From contig CAWESB010000003.1 in NCBI GenBank assembly GCA_963811635.1, positions 1-64,000 of the forward strand: a stretch of 64,000 nucleotides of DNA, given 5' to 3'. A program made the position numbers and the translations under genes. Every line of letters starts with the position of its first letter. The stretch's first letter is position 1. Below, piece by piece: positions 1 through 6,786 of the stretch. The stretch comes from JAIBJN01 sp963811635. GTDB lineage: Bacteria; Actinomycetota; Thermoleophilia; Gaiellales; Gaiellaceae. The notes below the pieces were generated by a model. The model was not told the DNA's origin. It searched no databases and saw nothing but the letters and a program-made list of their open reading frames with translations.

Positions 1-72
1 GCGCCCGGGAGGATTCGAACCTCCGACCCGCGGATTAGAAGTCCGCCGCTCTGTCCACTGAGCTACGGGCGC
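1..72 (-). tRNA. tRNA-Arg(TCT)
   Basis: The reverse strand folds as a cloverleaf: acceptor GCGCCCG pairs with CGGGCGC, the D stem is GCTC/GAGC, and the T arm carries GGTTCGAATCC. The anticodon loop reads CTTCTAA, giving anticodon TCT. The discriminator base falls just outside the window, so the 3' end is cut by one base. Confidence 0.93.
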
Positions 73-112
73 CCGGGCGCACCGTAGCACCCGCTAAACT
101 CGGTTCCGGCGC

Positions 113-186
113 GGAGGTCGTAGCTCAGTTGGTAGAGCCCCGGGTTGTGGTCCCGGTGGTCGTGGGTTCGAATCCCACCGGCCTCC
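113..186 (+). tRNA. tRNA-His(GTG)
   Basis: Complete cloverleaf with anticodon loop TTGTGGT (anticodon GTG). The acceptor is eight pairs long: the extra G at position -1, the identity element of tRNA-His, is encoded at 113 and faces C73 at 186. One G-U pair is present in the acceptor stem. It lies 40 bp from, and divergent to, the tRNA-Arg gene. No CCA is encoded. Confidence 0.95.
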
Positions 187-234
187 CCTCGTACGTTCGA
201 AGAGGCGTCACGAATCGACCCGGATGCGAACGGG

Positions 235-1035
235 CTAGCGGCCGCTCGGCCCCTCGGCCGCGGGCGGGAGCTCCATGGACGCGCGCAGCGCGACCAGGGG
301 CGTATCGGGCACTGTCACGAATCCACGAGTCGGGCGGTCGAGGTCGAACGTGACCAGGAGGAGCGTCGAGACGAACGCGGCCGCGAGGATCACGGTCGCG
401 ACGCCGCGCGAGAGGATCGCGAGGTAGAGGGCGAGCAGGCCAAGCCCGACGGCGGCGCCGATGACCTCGAACAGAAGCACCGCGGAGGGGACCCGGTTGT
501 TGAGCGCGGACACCCGCACCGTCTGCATGTCGATCATCTCGTTGAGCGTCTCGACGTAGAGCCGTGGCGCGCTGTCGGTGGGCGAGCCGACGAGGGCCTC
601 GCCGGCAAGGCCCCAGAGCTCCCGCTGCAGCCGCCCGCCGTCCGCGATCGCCACGGCTGCACGCGTGCTCCCCGGGACCGATCCCGAGAGCGCGATGCTG
701 GTATCCGTGTAGCGCACGAGCAGGTCGAGCGACTCGGTGCGAAGCGGCTCGCGGAGCGTCTGCGCCCGCAGGTAGGTCGTGCCGATCGCGTTCGCGTCGT
801 CGACGACCGCAGCCCGCCGCTGGTCGTAGCGCCCGACAGCCATGGTCATGCCGAAGGCGAGAACCAGCGCCACGAGCCCGAGCAACGCAGCCTGGACGAC
901 TGCGAAGGGCTCGCGCAGCGTCTCGGCGTGCGCGCGCAGGCGGCTGCCGACGAATGCTCCCAGCAGCGTCGTGCCGAGCACGATCCCGAAGATGACCAGC
1001 CCGAGCTCGAGGCTGCTCAGGCGAAAGAACAGCAT
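235..1035 (-). CDS. DUF4239 (bestrophin-like) membrane protein
   Basis: A 266-residue integral membrane protein. Hydrophobic segments lie at about 10-30 and 46-67, followed by a soluble central region of about 110 residues and two more segments at about 184-205 and 212-230. This 2+2 layout, with a polar patch containing GRYDQRRAAV after the second helix and TxYLRAQTL following, is typical of the DUF4239 family, which resembles bestrophin channels in fold but has no established function. It lies downstream of sodA and the 69-residue gene on the same strand, with an 81-bp gap, so co-transcription is possible. Confidence 0.8.
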   Translation of the reverse strand: MLFFRLSSLELGLVIFGIVLGTTLLGAFVGSRLRAHAETLREPFAVVQAALLGLVALVLAFGMTMAVGRYDQRRAAVVDDANAIGTTYLRAQTLREPLRTESLDLLVRYTDTSIALSGSVPGSTRAAVAIADGGRLQRELWGLAGEALVGSPTDSAPRLYVETLNEMIDMQTVRVSALNNRVPSAVLLFEVIGAAVGLGLLALYLAILSRGVATVILAAAFVSTLLLVTFDLDRPTRGFVTVPDTPLVALRASMELPPAAEGPSGR

Positions 1036-1116
1036 CGATTCCCGTTGCCGACTCCGTGCGCCACAGCCCGTCGATCATGCGCGAGGCGCCGGACGGGGCA
1101 CGCACCCCGTCGAAGG

Positions 1117-1326
1117 CTACGGACGTTTCCGCGAGTCGCGCAGGATCTTCCCGAGCTGCTTCGCCATCGTCGGGCCTTGCTCCTTGACCGTCCGCGCGAC
1201 TGCGGGCCCGTGCTTCTTCGCTGAGCTCTGCGCGGCCAGAAGGATGGCGCGGCGCTGCGCGGGTGGAATCCGCTTCCACCCTCGCTGCGCCTTCATGGCG
1301 ATCAGCAGGACATTGAACGCGGGCAT
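1117..1326 (-). CDS. Small basic hypothetical protein (69 aa)
   Basis: Lysine/arginine-rich protein with no recognised domain. A good ribosome binding site (AAAGGAG, 4 nt before the ATG) and a gap of only 19 nt after the sodA stop make it a likely real, co-transcribed gene. Predicted soluble and mostly helical; the sequence around residues 20-65 is rich in Lys, Arg, Ala and Gln. A nucleic-acid-binding or small stress protein would fit the composition, but nothing in the sequence establishes a function. Confidence 0.6.
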   Translation of the reverse strand: MPAFNVLLIAMKAQRGWKRIPPAQRRAILLAAQSSAKKHGPAVARTVKEQGPTMAKQLGKILRDSRKRP

Positions 1327-1345
1327 CTCGCTCCTTTGGGCCGGC

Positions 1346-1948
1346 CTACGCGGCGGAGAAGCGCTCCGCCACCTTCGCCCAGTTGACCGTCTCCCACCAC
1401 GCGTCGAGGTAGTCGGGCCGACGGTTCTGGTACGTCAGATAGTAGGCGTGTTCCCAGACATCGACGCCGAGAAGCGGCGTCTTCCCGTCCGAGATCGGGT
1501 TGTCCTGGTTCGCCGAGGAGACGACCGCGAGCGCGCCGCCGTCCAGGATCAGCCAGGCCCAGCCGGAGCCGAACTGGTTGACGCCGGCGTCCTTGAGCTT
1601 GCCCTGGAAGTCGGAGAAGGAGCCGAAGGCCTCGTCGATCGCCGCGCCGAGATCGCCGTCCGGGGCGCCGCCGCCGTCGGGGCCCATGCTCTCCCAGAAG
1701 AGCGAGTGGTTGTAGTGGCCGCCGCCGTTGTTGCGGACCGCCGTCCGCTTGTCGTCCGGGATCTGCCCGAGGTTGGCGAGGACGTTCTCGATCGGCTTGT
1801 CGGCCCAGTCGGTGCCGTCGAGCGCCGCGTTGACTTTGTCCACGTACGCCTGGTGGTGCTTGTCATGGTGGATCTGCATCGTGCGCTCGTCGATGTGCGG
1901 CTCGAGCGCGTCGTAGTCATAGGGGAGAGGTGGGACCGTGTACGCCAT
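1346..1948 (-). CDS. sodA: Superoxide dismutase, Mn-type
   Basis: Fe/Mn superoxide dismutase of 200 residues, the normal family length, which converts superoxide to hydrogen peroxide and oxygen in the cytoplasm. The four metal ligands are visible: H27, H81 (in NHSLFW), D163 and H167 (DVWEHAYY). The second-sphere pattern is that of manganese enzymes: Gly near 76 in the first half and Gln148 (ANQDNP) in the second; iron enzymes carry the Gln in the first half. The metal assignment follows from this pattern and cambialism cannot be excluded. Start ATG with AAGGAG 6 nt upstream. First gene of a short operon with the 69-residue protein; the upstream gene is divergent. Confidence 0.95.
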   Translation of the reverse strand: MAYTVPPLPYDYDALEPHIDERTMQIHHDKHHQAYVDKVNAALDGTDWADKPIENVLANLGQIPDDKRTAVRNNGGGHYNHSLFWESMGPDGGGAPDGDLGAAIDEAFGSFSDFQGKLKDAGVNQFGSGWAWLILDGGALAVVSSANQDNPISDGKTPLLGVDVWEHAYYLTYQNRRPDYLDAWWETVNWAKVAERFSAA

Positions 1949-2191
1949 GTGTCGCTCCTTGGTCGCGCGTGACCCCAGGAGCCTATCGGCACCGCGTCGG
2001 CGCTTGTCTCCATTGGCGAGACGTGATATTCAGGCGCCGGGAAAAGACGCGACCCGGAGACTCGGCTTCTGCGGCCCAAGCCTGAGTCTCCGGGCCAGCT
2101 CTCGCGATATGCCAGGCATCACTCGGGATCGGGTTTCCCGAGGGCGAGATCGTCGGGACTATAGCCGGATCTACAAGGAAGTCAAGGGGGG
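1949..2191. promoter_or_regulatory. Divergent intergenic region with two strong stem-loops
   Basis: Region between sodA (-) and the HTH-TPR gene (+). A possible + strand promoter is TTGTCT, 17 nt, TATTCA at about 2007-2035. Downstream lie two hairpins. The first (2053-2104) has perfect 11-bp arms CCCGGAGACTC/GAGTCTCCGGG, extended inward by GGCTT/AAGCC around a 9-nt loop. The second (2132-2152) has 7-bp arms CTCGGGA/TCCCGAG. They would lie in the 5' leader of the regulator mRNA if the promoter is right. Neither is followed by a T run. Confidence 0.5.
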
Positions 2192-3565
2192 TTGTCAAGT
2201 GAAAAGGAGACCCATATCCTTGACCGGACAGTGACGAGCCAGGAAACGCTCACCGCCACCGAGGGCCCGTCGACGCTCGGGCAGCGTCTGCGGGAGGCTC
2301 GCATCGCCCGGGGCCTCACCCAGTCCGAGCTCGCCGACAGCCGCTTCTCGAAGCAGTACGTCAGCCAGCTCGAGCGGGACCAGCTCCGGCCCACGTCCGA
2401 GACGCTGGAATGGCTGGCGGAGCGCCTAGGCATCGACCCGTCGTACCTGGGCACTGGCGTCGACCGGCGCGACCGCGACCGCGTCGAGAGCGCAGTCACC
2501 CGCGCGGAGGCCGCGGTCGAGGCCCACGAGTACGGCGAGGCGATCGCCCTGCTCGCCGGGGTCAAGGGAGCGTTGCCCCCGGACTCGGATGCCGGCCTCG
2601 AGCTGCGCGCGCTCCTGGCGGAGTCCTGGGCGCGGATGTACATCGGTGAGATGCGCGAGGCGCTGCCGCTGCTCTCGCGCGCGCGGGAGATCGCCGAGGA
2701 CCCGGTCTTCTCGGACGTCGACCGGGCCGAGGTGCTCTTCCGGCTGGGCTGCTGCCGCTACCGGCTGACGTCGGTGTCGACGGCCCTGGCGCTCTTCACC
2801 GAGGCGCTGGAGCTCGCCGAGCGCTCGGGGATCCCCTGTGACCGGCTCCGGTCGAAGATCTTTGGCTGGCGGTCGCGCTGCTACAGGCGGCAGCGGGACT
2901 GGGAGGCGGCGAGCGAGGACGTCGAGCGGGCGCTGGAGCTGGGCGAGGCGCTCGAAGATCTCCGTGCGATGGCGGACGCCTATTTCCTGGGCGCTCTCGT
3001 CGCCGAGCGGCGAGGCCAGTGGGTGGCCGCCCGCTCGTACGCGGAGAAGGCGAAGGTGCTGTACGAGCGGATCGAGGACCGGGCGAACACGGGCAAGCTG
3101 CTGACGACGCTCGGCGGCCTCACGTTCCTGCTGGGCAAGCCGGACGAGTCGATTCCGCTCTTCAAGCAGGCCTTCGCGGTCGCACTGGAGGTGGGGAGCG
3201 ACGCCGACGCCGCGCAGGCGGTGTCGTCGCTCGCGCAGGTCCATCTCCGCACCGGCGAGGTCGAGCTCGCCGAGCAGCAGGCGAGGCACGCCCTCGAGCT
3301 GCTCGCCGACCGGGTCGACTTCATCGATGAGATCGGAAACGCACAGCTCGTCCTCGGCCGCTCGCTGCTGGAGCAAGGCCAGCTCGAGGAGGCCGCGGAG
3401 AGGTTCAGGGCGGCAGAAGCGAGCTTCGACCAGCTGTCCTCGGCGAGCCACAAGGCCGCCGCGTGGACGGCCCAGGCGGAGCTCGCAGTCGAGCGCGGCG
3501 ACAAGGAAGCCGCAATCGGGCTGTATCAGCGCGCAGTCCAGGCGCTGCAGGACTTCCGCTTCTAG
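2192..3565 (+). CDS. XRE-family HTH regulator with C-terminal TPR repeats
   Basis: A 457-residue protein with an N-terminal XRE/Cro-type helix-turn-helix (about 29-86; LGQRLREARIARGLTQSELA, then SKQYVSQLE) and a C-terminal array of tetratricopeptide repeats (about 95-455) rich in Ala, Leu, Glu and Arg. This is the architecture of peptide-sensing regulators such as PlcR and NprR, and of some Streptomyces regulators; ligand and targets cannot be read from the sequence. The start is uncertain: TTG at 2192 has AAGGAA about 11 nt upstream, while GTG at 2231 (14th codon) would still include the whole HTH. A 29-residue peptide gene follows after 18 nt and a terminator-like hairpin closes the pair. 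Confidence 0.88.
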   Translation: MSSEKETHILDRTVTSQETLTATEGPSTLGQRLREARIARGLTQSELADSRFSKQYVSQLERDQLRPTSETLEWLAERLGIDPSYLGTGVDRRDRDRVESAVTRAEAAVEAHEYGEAIALLAGVKGALPPDSDAGLELRALLAESWARMYIGEMREALPLLSRAREIAEDPVFSDVDRAEVLFRLGCCRYRLTSVSTALALFTEALELAERSGIPCDRLRSKIFGWRSRCYRRQRDWEAASEDVERALELGEALEDLRAMADAYFLGALVAERRGQWVAARSYAEKAKVLYERIEDRANTGKLLTTLGGLTFLLGKPDESIPLFKQAFAVALEVGSDADAAQAVSSLAQVHLRTGEVELAEQQARHALELLADRVDFIDEIGNAQLVLGRSLLEQGQLEEAAERFRAAEASFDQLSSASHKAAAWTAQAELAVERGDKEAAIGLYQRAVQALQDFRF

Positions 3566-3583
3566 AGAGGAGGTGCGTCCCGC

Positions 3584-3673
3584 GTGAGCCGGGCATCGAT
3601 CCTTATCTTTCTCGTCACCGTGGCGCTGCTCATCGCGAGCTTCGCCGGCAAAGGGTTCCCCGACGGGCCGTAG
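3584..3673 (+). CDS. Small hydrophobic exported or membrane peptide (29 aa)
   Basis: Short reading frame starting at GTG with a near-perfect Shine-Dalgarno (GAGAGGAGGT, about 10 nt upstream), 18 nt after the stop of the HTH-TPR gene. The product has Arg3, an uninterrupted hydrophobic core of about 16 residues (ILIFLVTVALLIASFAG) and a short polar tail KGFPDGP. This resembles a minimal signal peptide with a short C-terminal cargo, or a single-pass micropeptide. Position and form match genes for signalling pro-peptides next to RRNPP regulators such as papR after plcR; that role is inference. It is too short for most gene callers. Confidence 0.65.
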   Translation: MSRASILIFLVTVALLIASFAGKGFPDGP

Positions 3674-4053
3674 GCACGAGTCGTCATGCCCGGGGCGCTC
3701 GTCGGAGCGCCTCGGGCGGATCGGCAAAAAACATCGTGCTCGAGATCGGCTCGGGTTCCCCACAGGCCGTAGCCCTTCGTCGACGGGGGAAATCGGGTAA
3801 CCCAGGCCGGGACGGACCCCGGCCGTCATGTTGCCTCTCAACGCCCGCCTCGCGCGTGTTTCGGGCTGGCCGGAGAGCCGCGGAGTGCGTATCGCATTTT
3901 TCGCGCGAATCCCTTTCCAGGGGGATTCCCTTTCGCACGTCGTCGCCGATGCTGGGAGTGCTGGTAGAGCCCTCCGGCGTTGCGGTCACGCGGCAGAGCT
4001 CTAGGAGTTCAGCCGTGCGACCCTCGAAACCGCCTGAGGGGGTGAAACACCAA
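3674..4053. other. 380-bp intergenic region with several potential RNA hairpins
   Basis: No convincing protein gene. After the terminator at 3688-3717 come a stem GGCCGGG/CCCGGCC (3805-3824) and a stem GAATCCC/GGGATTC (3907-3927), then the ribosome binding site of the Flp pilin gene. I compared the region from memory with the conserved cores of c-di-GMP, c-di-AMP and cobalamin riboswitches and found no match. It probably holds the pilin promoter and a structured leader. Confidence 0.4.
3688..3717 (+). terminator. Hairpin terminator after the HTH-TPR/peptide operon
   Basis: A 13-pair stem, GCCCGGGGCGCTC against GAGCGCCTCGGGC with one G-U pair and a GTCG tetraloop, 14 nt after the peptide stop codon. 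There is no T run on the + strand, so this would be a GC-rich, U-poor terminator. Confidence 0.6.
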
Positions 4054-4212
4054 ATGAAGAACTTCTCCACTCTGACGAGGCGCGAAGACGGCCAGACGAT
4101 GGCCGAGTACGGCGTCGTCCTCGCCGTGATCACGCTGGCCGTGGTCGTCGCGCTCGCAGCGCTGTCCGGCGCCATCGGCGACGCGCTCAACGCAGTCGCT
4201 GGCGTCCTCTAG
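4054..4212 (+). CDS. flp: Flp/Fap-type pilin subunit
   Basis: A 52-residue pilin precursor of the Flp family, the major subunit of Tad (tight-adherence) pili. It has a short basic leader ending in EDG, then QTMAEYG with the conserved Glu at +5 and Tyr at +6 of the predicted prepilin peptidase site (cleavage between Gly14 and Gln15), followed by a hydrophobic helix of about 25 residues. Length and motif fit Flp well. Start ATG has AGGGGG about 12 nt upstream. A strong terminator follows. A TadG-like gene is next, but no TadA, TadB/C, TadZ, RcpA or prepilin peptidase gene is in the window. Confidence 0.92.
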   Translation: MKNFSTLTRREDGQTMAEYGVVLAVITLAVVVALAALSGAIGDALNAVAGVL

Positions 4213-4220
4213 CTGTTTCC

Positions 4221-4258
4221 GCATCCCGGCCGGGCCGCCCTGGCCCGGCCGGGGATGC
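4221..4258 (+). terminator. Strong GC hairpin after the Flp pilin gene
   Basis: A stem of about 16 pairs, GCATCCCGGCCGGGCC facing GGCCCGGCCGGGGATGC with one bulged G, beginning 8 nt after the pilin stop. It probably limits read-through into the TadG-like gene, giving the high pilin-to-assembly-protein ratio usual for pilus operons. Confidence 0.7.
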
Positions 4259-4424
4259 GATCCGATCCCTGTTCTCAATCGTTCGTTACACGCGCGCCGG
4301 CCCGCCGAGTAACCCTGGACTCACCCGGTCGAGTGATTTTTCGCTCTGGAGCGCAGGCTTCTGCCAGTCGAAGCATCTGTGCGGAAAGAGCCAGTTTCCC
4401 GTCCGACCAACCCGGAGTCGCCGA

Positions 4425-5396
4425 ATGAGACCCGCACCGAATTCGCTTTCCGCCGCCGGCCTGAGGTCCTGGGTGTCGAAGCACCAGGGCAGCACCGAGA
4501 GCGGCCAGGCCGTCGTCATCATGGCGGTCTTCCTCGTGGTCGTGATCGGAGCGGTCGGGATGGTGCTCGACGTGGGCTCGTGGTATCGAGCCGACCGGGC
4601 CGCCCAGGCCGCGGCCGACGCTGCCGCCCTCGCGGGCGCCCAGGAGCTGATCCACGGCACGAGCCCGGCAACGGCGCGTGCGAACGAGTACGCAACGAAG
4701 AACGGGGGCGGCGACCTCCAGATCACGTTCTCGCGCCGCGTGGTCGACAACGACCTGATCACGGTCGACGTGACCAGGCCGGCGCCCGGCTTCTTCACCA
4801 AGCTCTTCGGGATCGACTCCGTTCAGGTCCATGCTCATGCGACCGCCCGCGCGGGGATCCCCGGGCGGGCCCGCTACGTCGCGCCGATCACCGTCAACGA
4901 GCAGCACCCGATGCTGCAGTGCGGATGCTTCAACGACCCGACGCAGGTCACGCTGATCAACCTGCACAGCCCCGGCGGAGGCGACGCGGCCGGCGCCTTC
5001 GGGCTCCTCAACCTCGACAGCCAGCAGAGCGGGGGCAACATTGGCTCCAACGTCCTCGCCGACTGGATCCGCAACGGCTACCAGGACGCCTTGCCCCTCG
5101 GCACGTACGACTCCGCCCCCTCCGCCAACTTCAACTCGAGCGATATCAGGGACGCCCTCACCGAGCGGCGCGGCGACGAGCTGCTCTTCCCCATCTACCG
5201 CTCGATCACCGGCGGCGGCTCCGGGGCCGACTTCGACATCATCGGCTGGGTCGGCTTCAGGCTTACTTCGTTCACCCTCGGCGGGAACAGCGGCACGCTC
5301 AAGGGGTACTTCACGCAGGTGATCTGGCAGGGCCTGGCGGACGAGACGGGCAACGTTCCGGACTACGGCGTCCGCGTCATCAGCCTCGTCGAGTGA
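4425..5396 (+). CDS. TadG-like Flp pilus assembly protein
   Basis: A 323-residue protein beginning with the Tad/TadE-G motif: a short basic N-terminus, ESGQAVVIMAVFLVVVIGAV as a transmembrane helix (about 27-49), then LDVGSWYRADRAAQAAADAAALAGA, the hallmark of putative TadE/TadG-like proteins. The remainder is predicted extracytoplasmic, with a Cys pair at MLQCGCFND and Gly/Ser/Asn-rich stretches. Such proteins are pseudopilin-like or anchoring components of Tad pili. It lies 212 bp after the Flp pilin on the same strand. The start ATG is a sound choice because the motif follows directly; no strong ribosome binding site is visible. Confidence 0.82.
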   Translation: MRPAPNSLSAAGLRSWVSKHQGSTESGQAVVIMAVFLVVVIGAVGMVLDVGSWYRADRAAQAAADAAALAGAQELIHGTSPATARANEYATKNGGGDLQITFSRRVVDNDLITVDVTRPAPGFFTKLFGIDSVQVHAHATARAGIPGRARYVAPITVNEQHPMLQCGCFNDPTQVTLINLHSPGGGDAAGAFGLLNLDSQQSGGNIGSNVLADWIRNGYQDALPLGTYDSAPSANFNSSDIRDALTERRGDELLFPIYRSITGGGSGADFDIIGWVGFRLTSFTLGGNSGTLKGYFTQVIWQGLADETGNVPDYGVRVISLVE

Positions 5397-5408
5397 AGTG
5401 ACCGCCGC

Positions 5409-6536
5409 CTAGGCGGACCGCGCCGAGCTCTTCTCGGGGCCCTGGGCCTGCGGCGGTGGGCCCTTGGCTTGAGCCGGTGGGCCGCCTTGGCCCGGTGACT
5501 CCGGCTTTCCGCCCGCTGCGGGCCCGCGACCGTTCGAGCCCGGCTGCGGCGGCTCGGGCCGGTTCGCCTGTCCCGGCGCGTCGGCCCTGCCGTTTCCCTG
5601 TGCGCCACCCTTCCCCTTGGCCTTTGCCTTTGCGGCGGCTGACGTCGCCTGGCCGAAGGCGCGGCCGCGCTCGCTCTCGGCTGCGGACTCCGGGCCCGGG
5701 CCTGCCGGGCGCCGTGCCTCTTCCGCGGGCGCGACGATGGCCACCGCGCTGGTCGCGGCGGCGGCCGCTTCGGCGATGGACGGCGACGCGTGGTCTCCGG
5801 CCGCAGGGGCCGGGACCTGCGGCGCTGGGCGATCGCGCCACACGTGAGCGGGGTCCGCGGCGACCACGGTCGCCGTCGCCGCCGTCGCTACGGTGAGCGC
5901 GACGGCCGCCTTGACCCCGGCGCCCCCGGCGAGCAAGCTCTTGATCGCTGCCAGGCTCCCCCCGAGGTCCAGCGCGTGCACCGACCTGAGCCGTCTCCGC
6001 TTCTCCGGGTTCTCGAGCGCAGCGGCGAGCGAGCGCCGGCCGCGGAAGATCAACGCCTCCACGGCAGCCTGCGTCAATCCGAGCTCCTCGGCGATCTCGC
6101 GGTGCGAGAGGCCCTTCCACTCGCGGAGGAGGACGGCTCGACGCTGTTGCTCGGGCATACCGAGGAGTGCGTCCGTGAGCCCGATCAGAGCTTCGTGTGG
6201 GCGATCCGGCGCCGCGACCGTCTCTTCGAGCACCGTGATGTCCTGGACGCGCTCGAGCCTGCCGCGGCGTCCGGCGGAGCGGAGCCGCTCAAGGCAGACG
6301 TTGCGCGCGATCCGCAGGAGCCATGCCGAGCCGGCCCGAGGGCGCGTGCCCTGGTTGAGGCTCCGGCAGGCGTTCAGGTACGTCGTCTGGAGGGCGTCCT
6401 CGGCCTCTTCGGGCGAACGGAGGATGCGCAGGCAGTAGCCGTAGATCCATCCGGAGTGCTCCTGGAAGAGTTGTTCTGCGGTTTCGGAAGCAGCCGGGGG
6501 CGGCTGAACTTCCGGTGCGGCGGCCATACCTTTCAT
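5409..6536 (-). CDS. ECF sigma factor with membrane helix and low-complexity tail
   Basis: A 375-residue protein starting at ATG 6536 (AGGA 8 nt upstream). Residues about 20-90 form sigma region 2 (RSPEEAEDALQTTYLNACRSL, WLLRIARNVCLERLR) and about 120-172 form region 4 (LPEQQRRAVLLREWKGLSHREIAEELGLT). The sequence then continues past the usual ECF end: a hydrophobic helix at about 206-226, then about 145 residues rich in Ala, Gly, Pro and Gln that would lie outside the membrane. C-terminally extended ECF groups are known; this looks like a membrane-tethered member. No anti-sigma gene lies beside it. Its stop is 13 bp from the convergent TadG-like gene. Confidence 0.85.
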   Translation of the reverse strand: MKGMAAAPEVQPPPAASETAEQLFQEHSGWIYGYCLRILRSPEEAEDALQTTYLNACRSLNQGTRPRAGSAWLLRIARNVCLERLRSAGRRGRLERVQDITVLEETVAAPDRPHEALIGLTDALLGMPEQQRRAVLLREWKGLSHREIAEELGLTQAAVEALIFRGRRSLAAALENPEKRRRLRSVHALDLGGSLAAIKSLLAGGAGVKAAVALTVATAATATVVAADPAHVWRDRPAPQVPAPAAGDHASPSIAEAAAAATSAVAIVAPAEEARRPAGPGPESAAESERGRAFGQATSAAAKAKAKGKGGAQGNGRADAPGQANRPEPPQPGSNGRGPAAGGKPESPGQGGPPAQAKGPPPQAQGPEKSSARSA

Positions 6537-6735
6537 AGTCGTGATCCTGGCCGTCGCGCGAAACCCCCCGAAAGGGGCGCATGGTTTTCGCCGCGCCGGC
6601 ATCTGTCTCTGTGCCGCTCCTTTCCGGGAACTGCGGCGCGGCTGGGCAGCGCCGGCGTTCGGCATCGCCGCGCGGAGCCCTCGCCAGGAGGGTCGCCCCC
6701 GGGCGCACGGGTGCCCGGAGGCGGCCTCTCCCTGA

Positions 6736-6757
6736 CCGGGCCCGGCAACGGGCCCGG
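6736..6757. terminator. Palindromic GC hairpin
   Basis: Perfect 9-bp arms CCGGGCCCG/CGGGCCCGG around a GCAA tetraloop, in the divergent gap between the ECF sigma gene and the oxidoreductase. With both genes transcribed away from it, it may be a leader structure of the downstream gene and not a terminator. Confidence 0.4.
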
Positions 6758-6786
6758 CCCTCGTGTATCACGTGCGCAGTGATGCG

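Noticed and set aside
3718..4053. Known riboswitch (c-di-GMP, c-di-AMP or cobalamin) before the pilin gene
   Set aside because: None of the conserved core motifs that I remember is present; only generic hairpins are seen.
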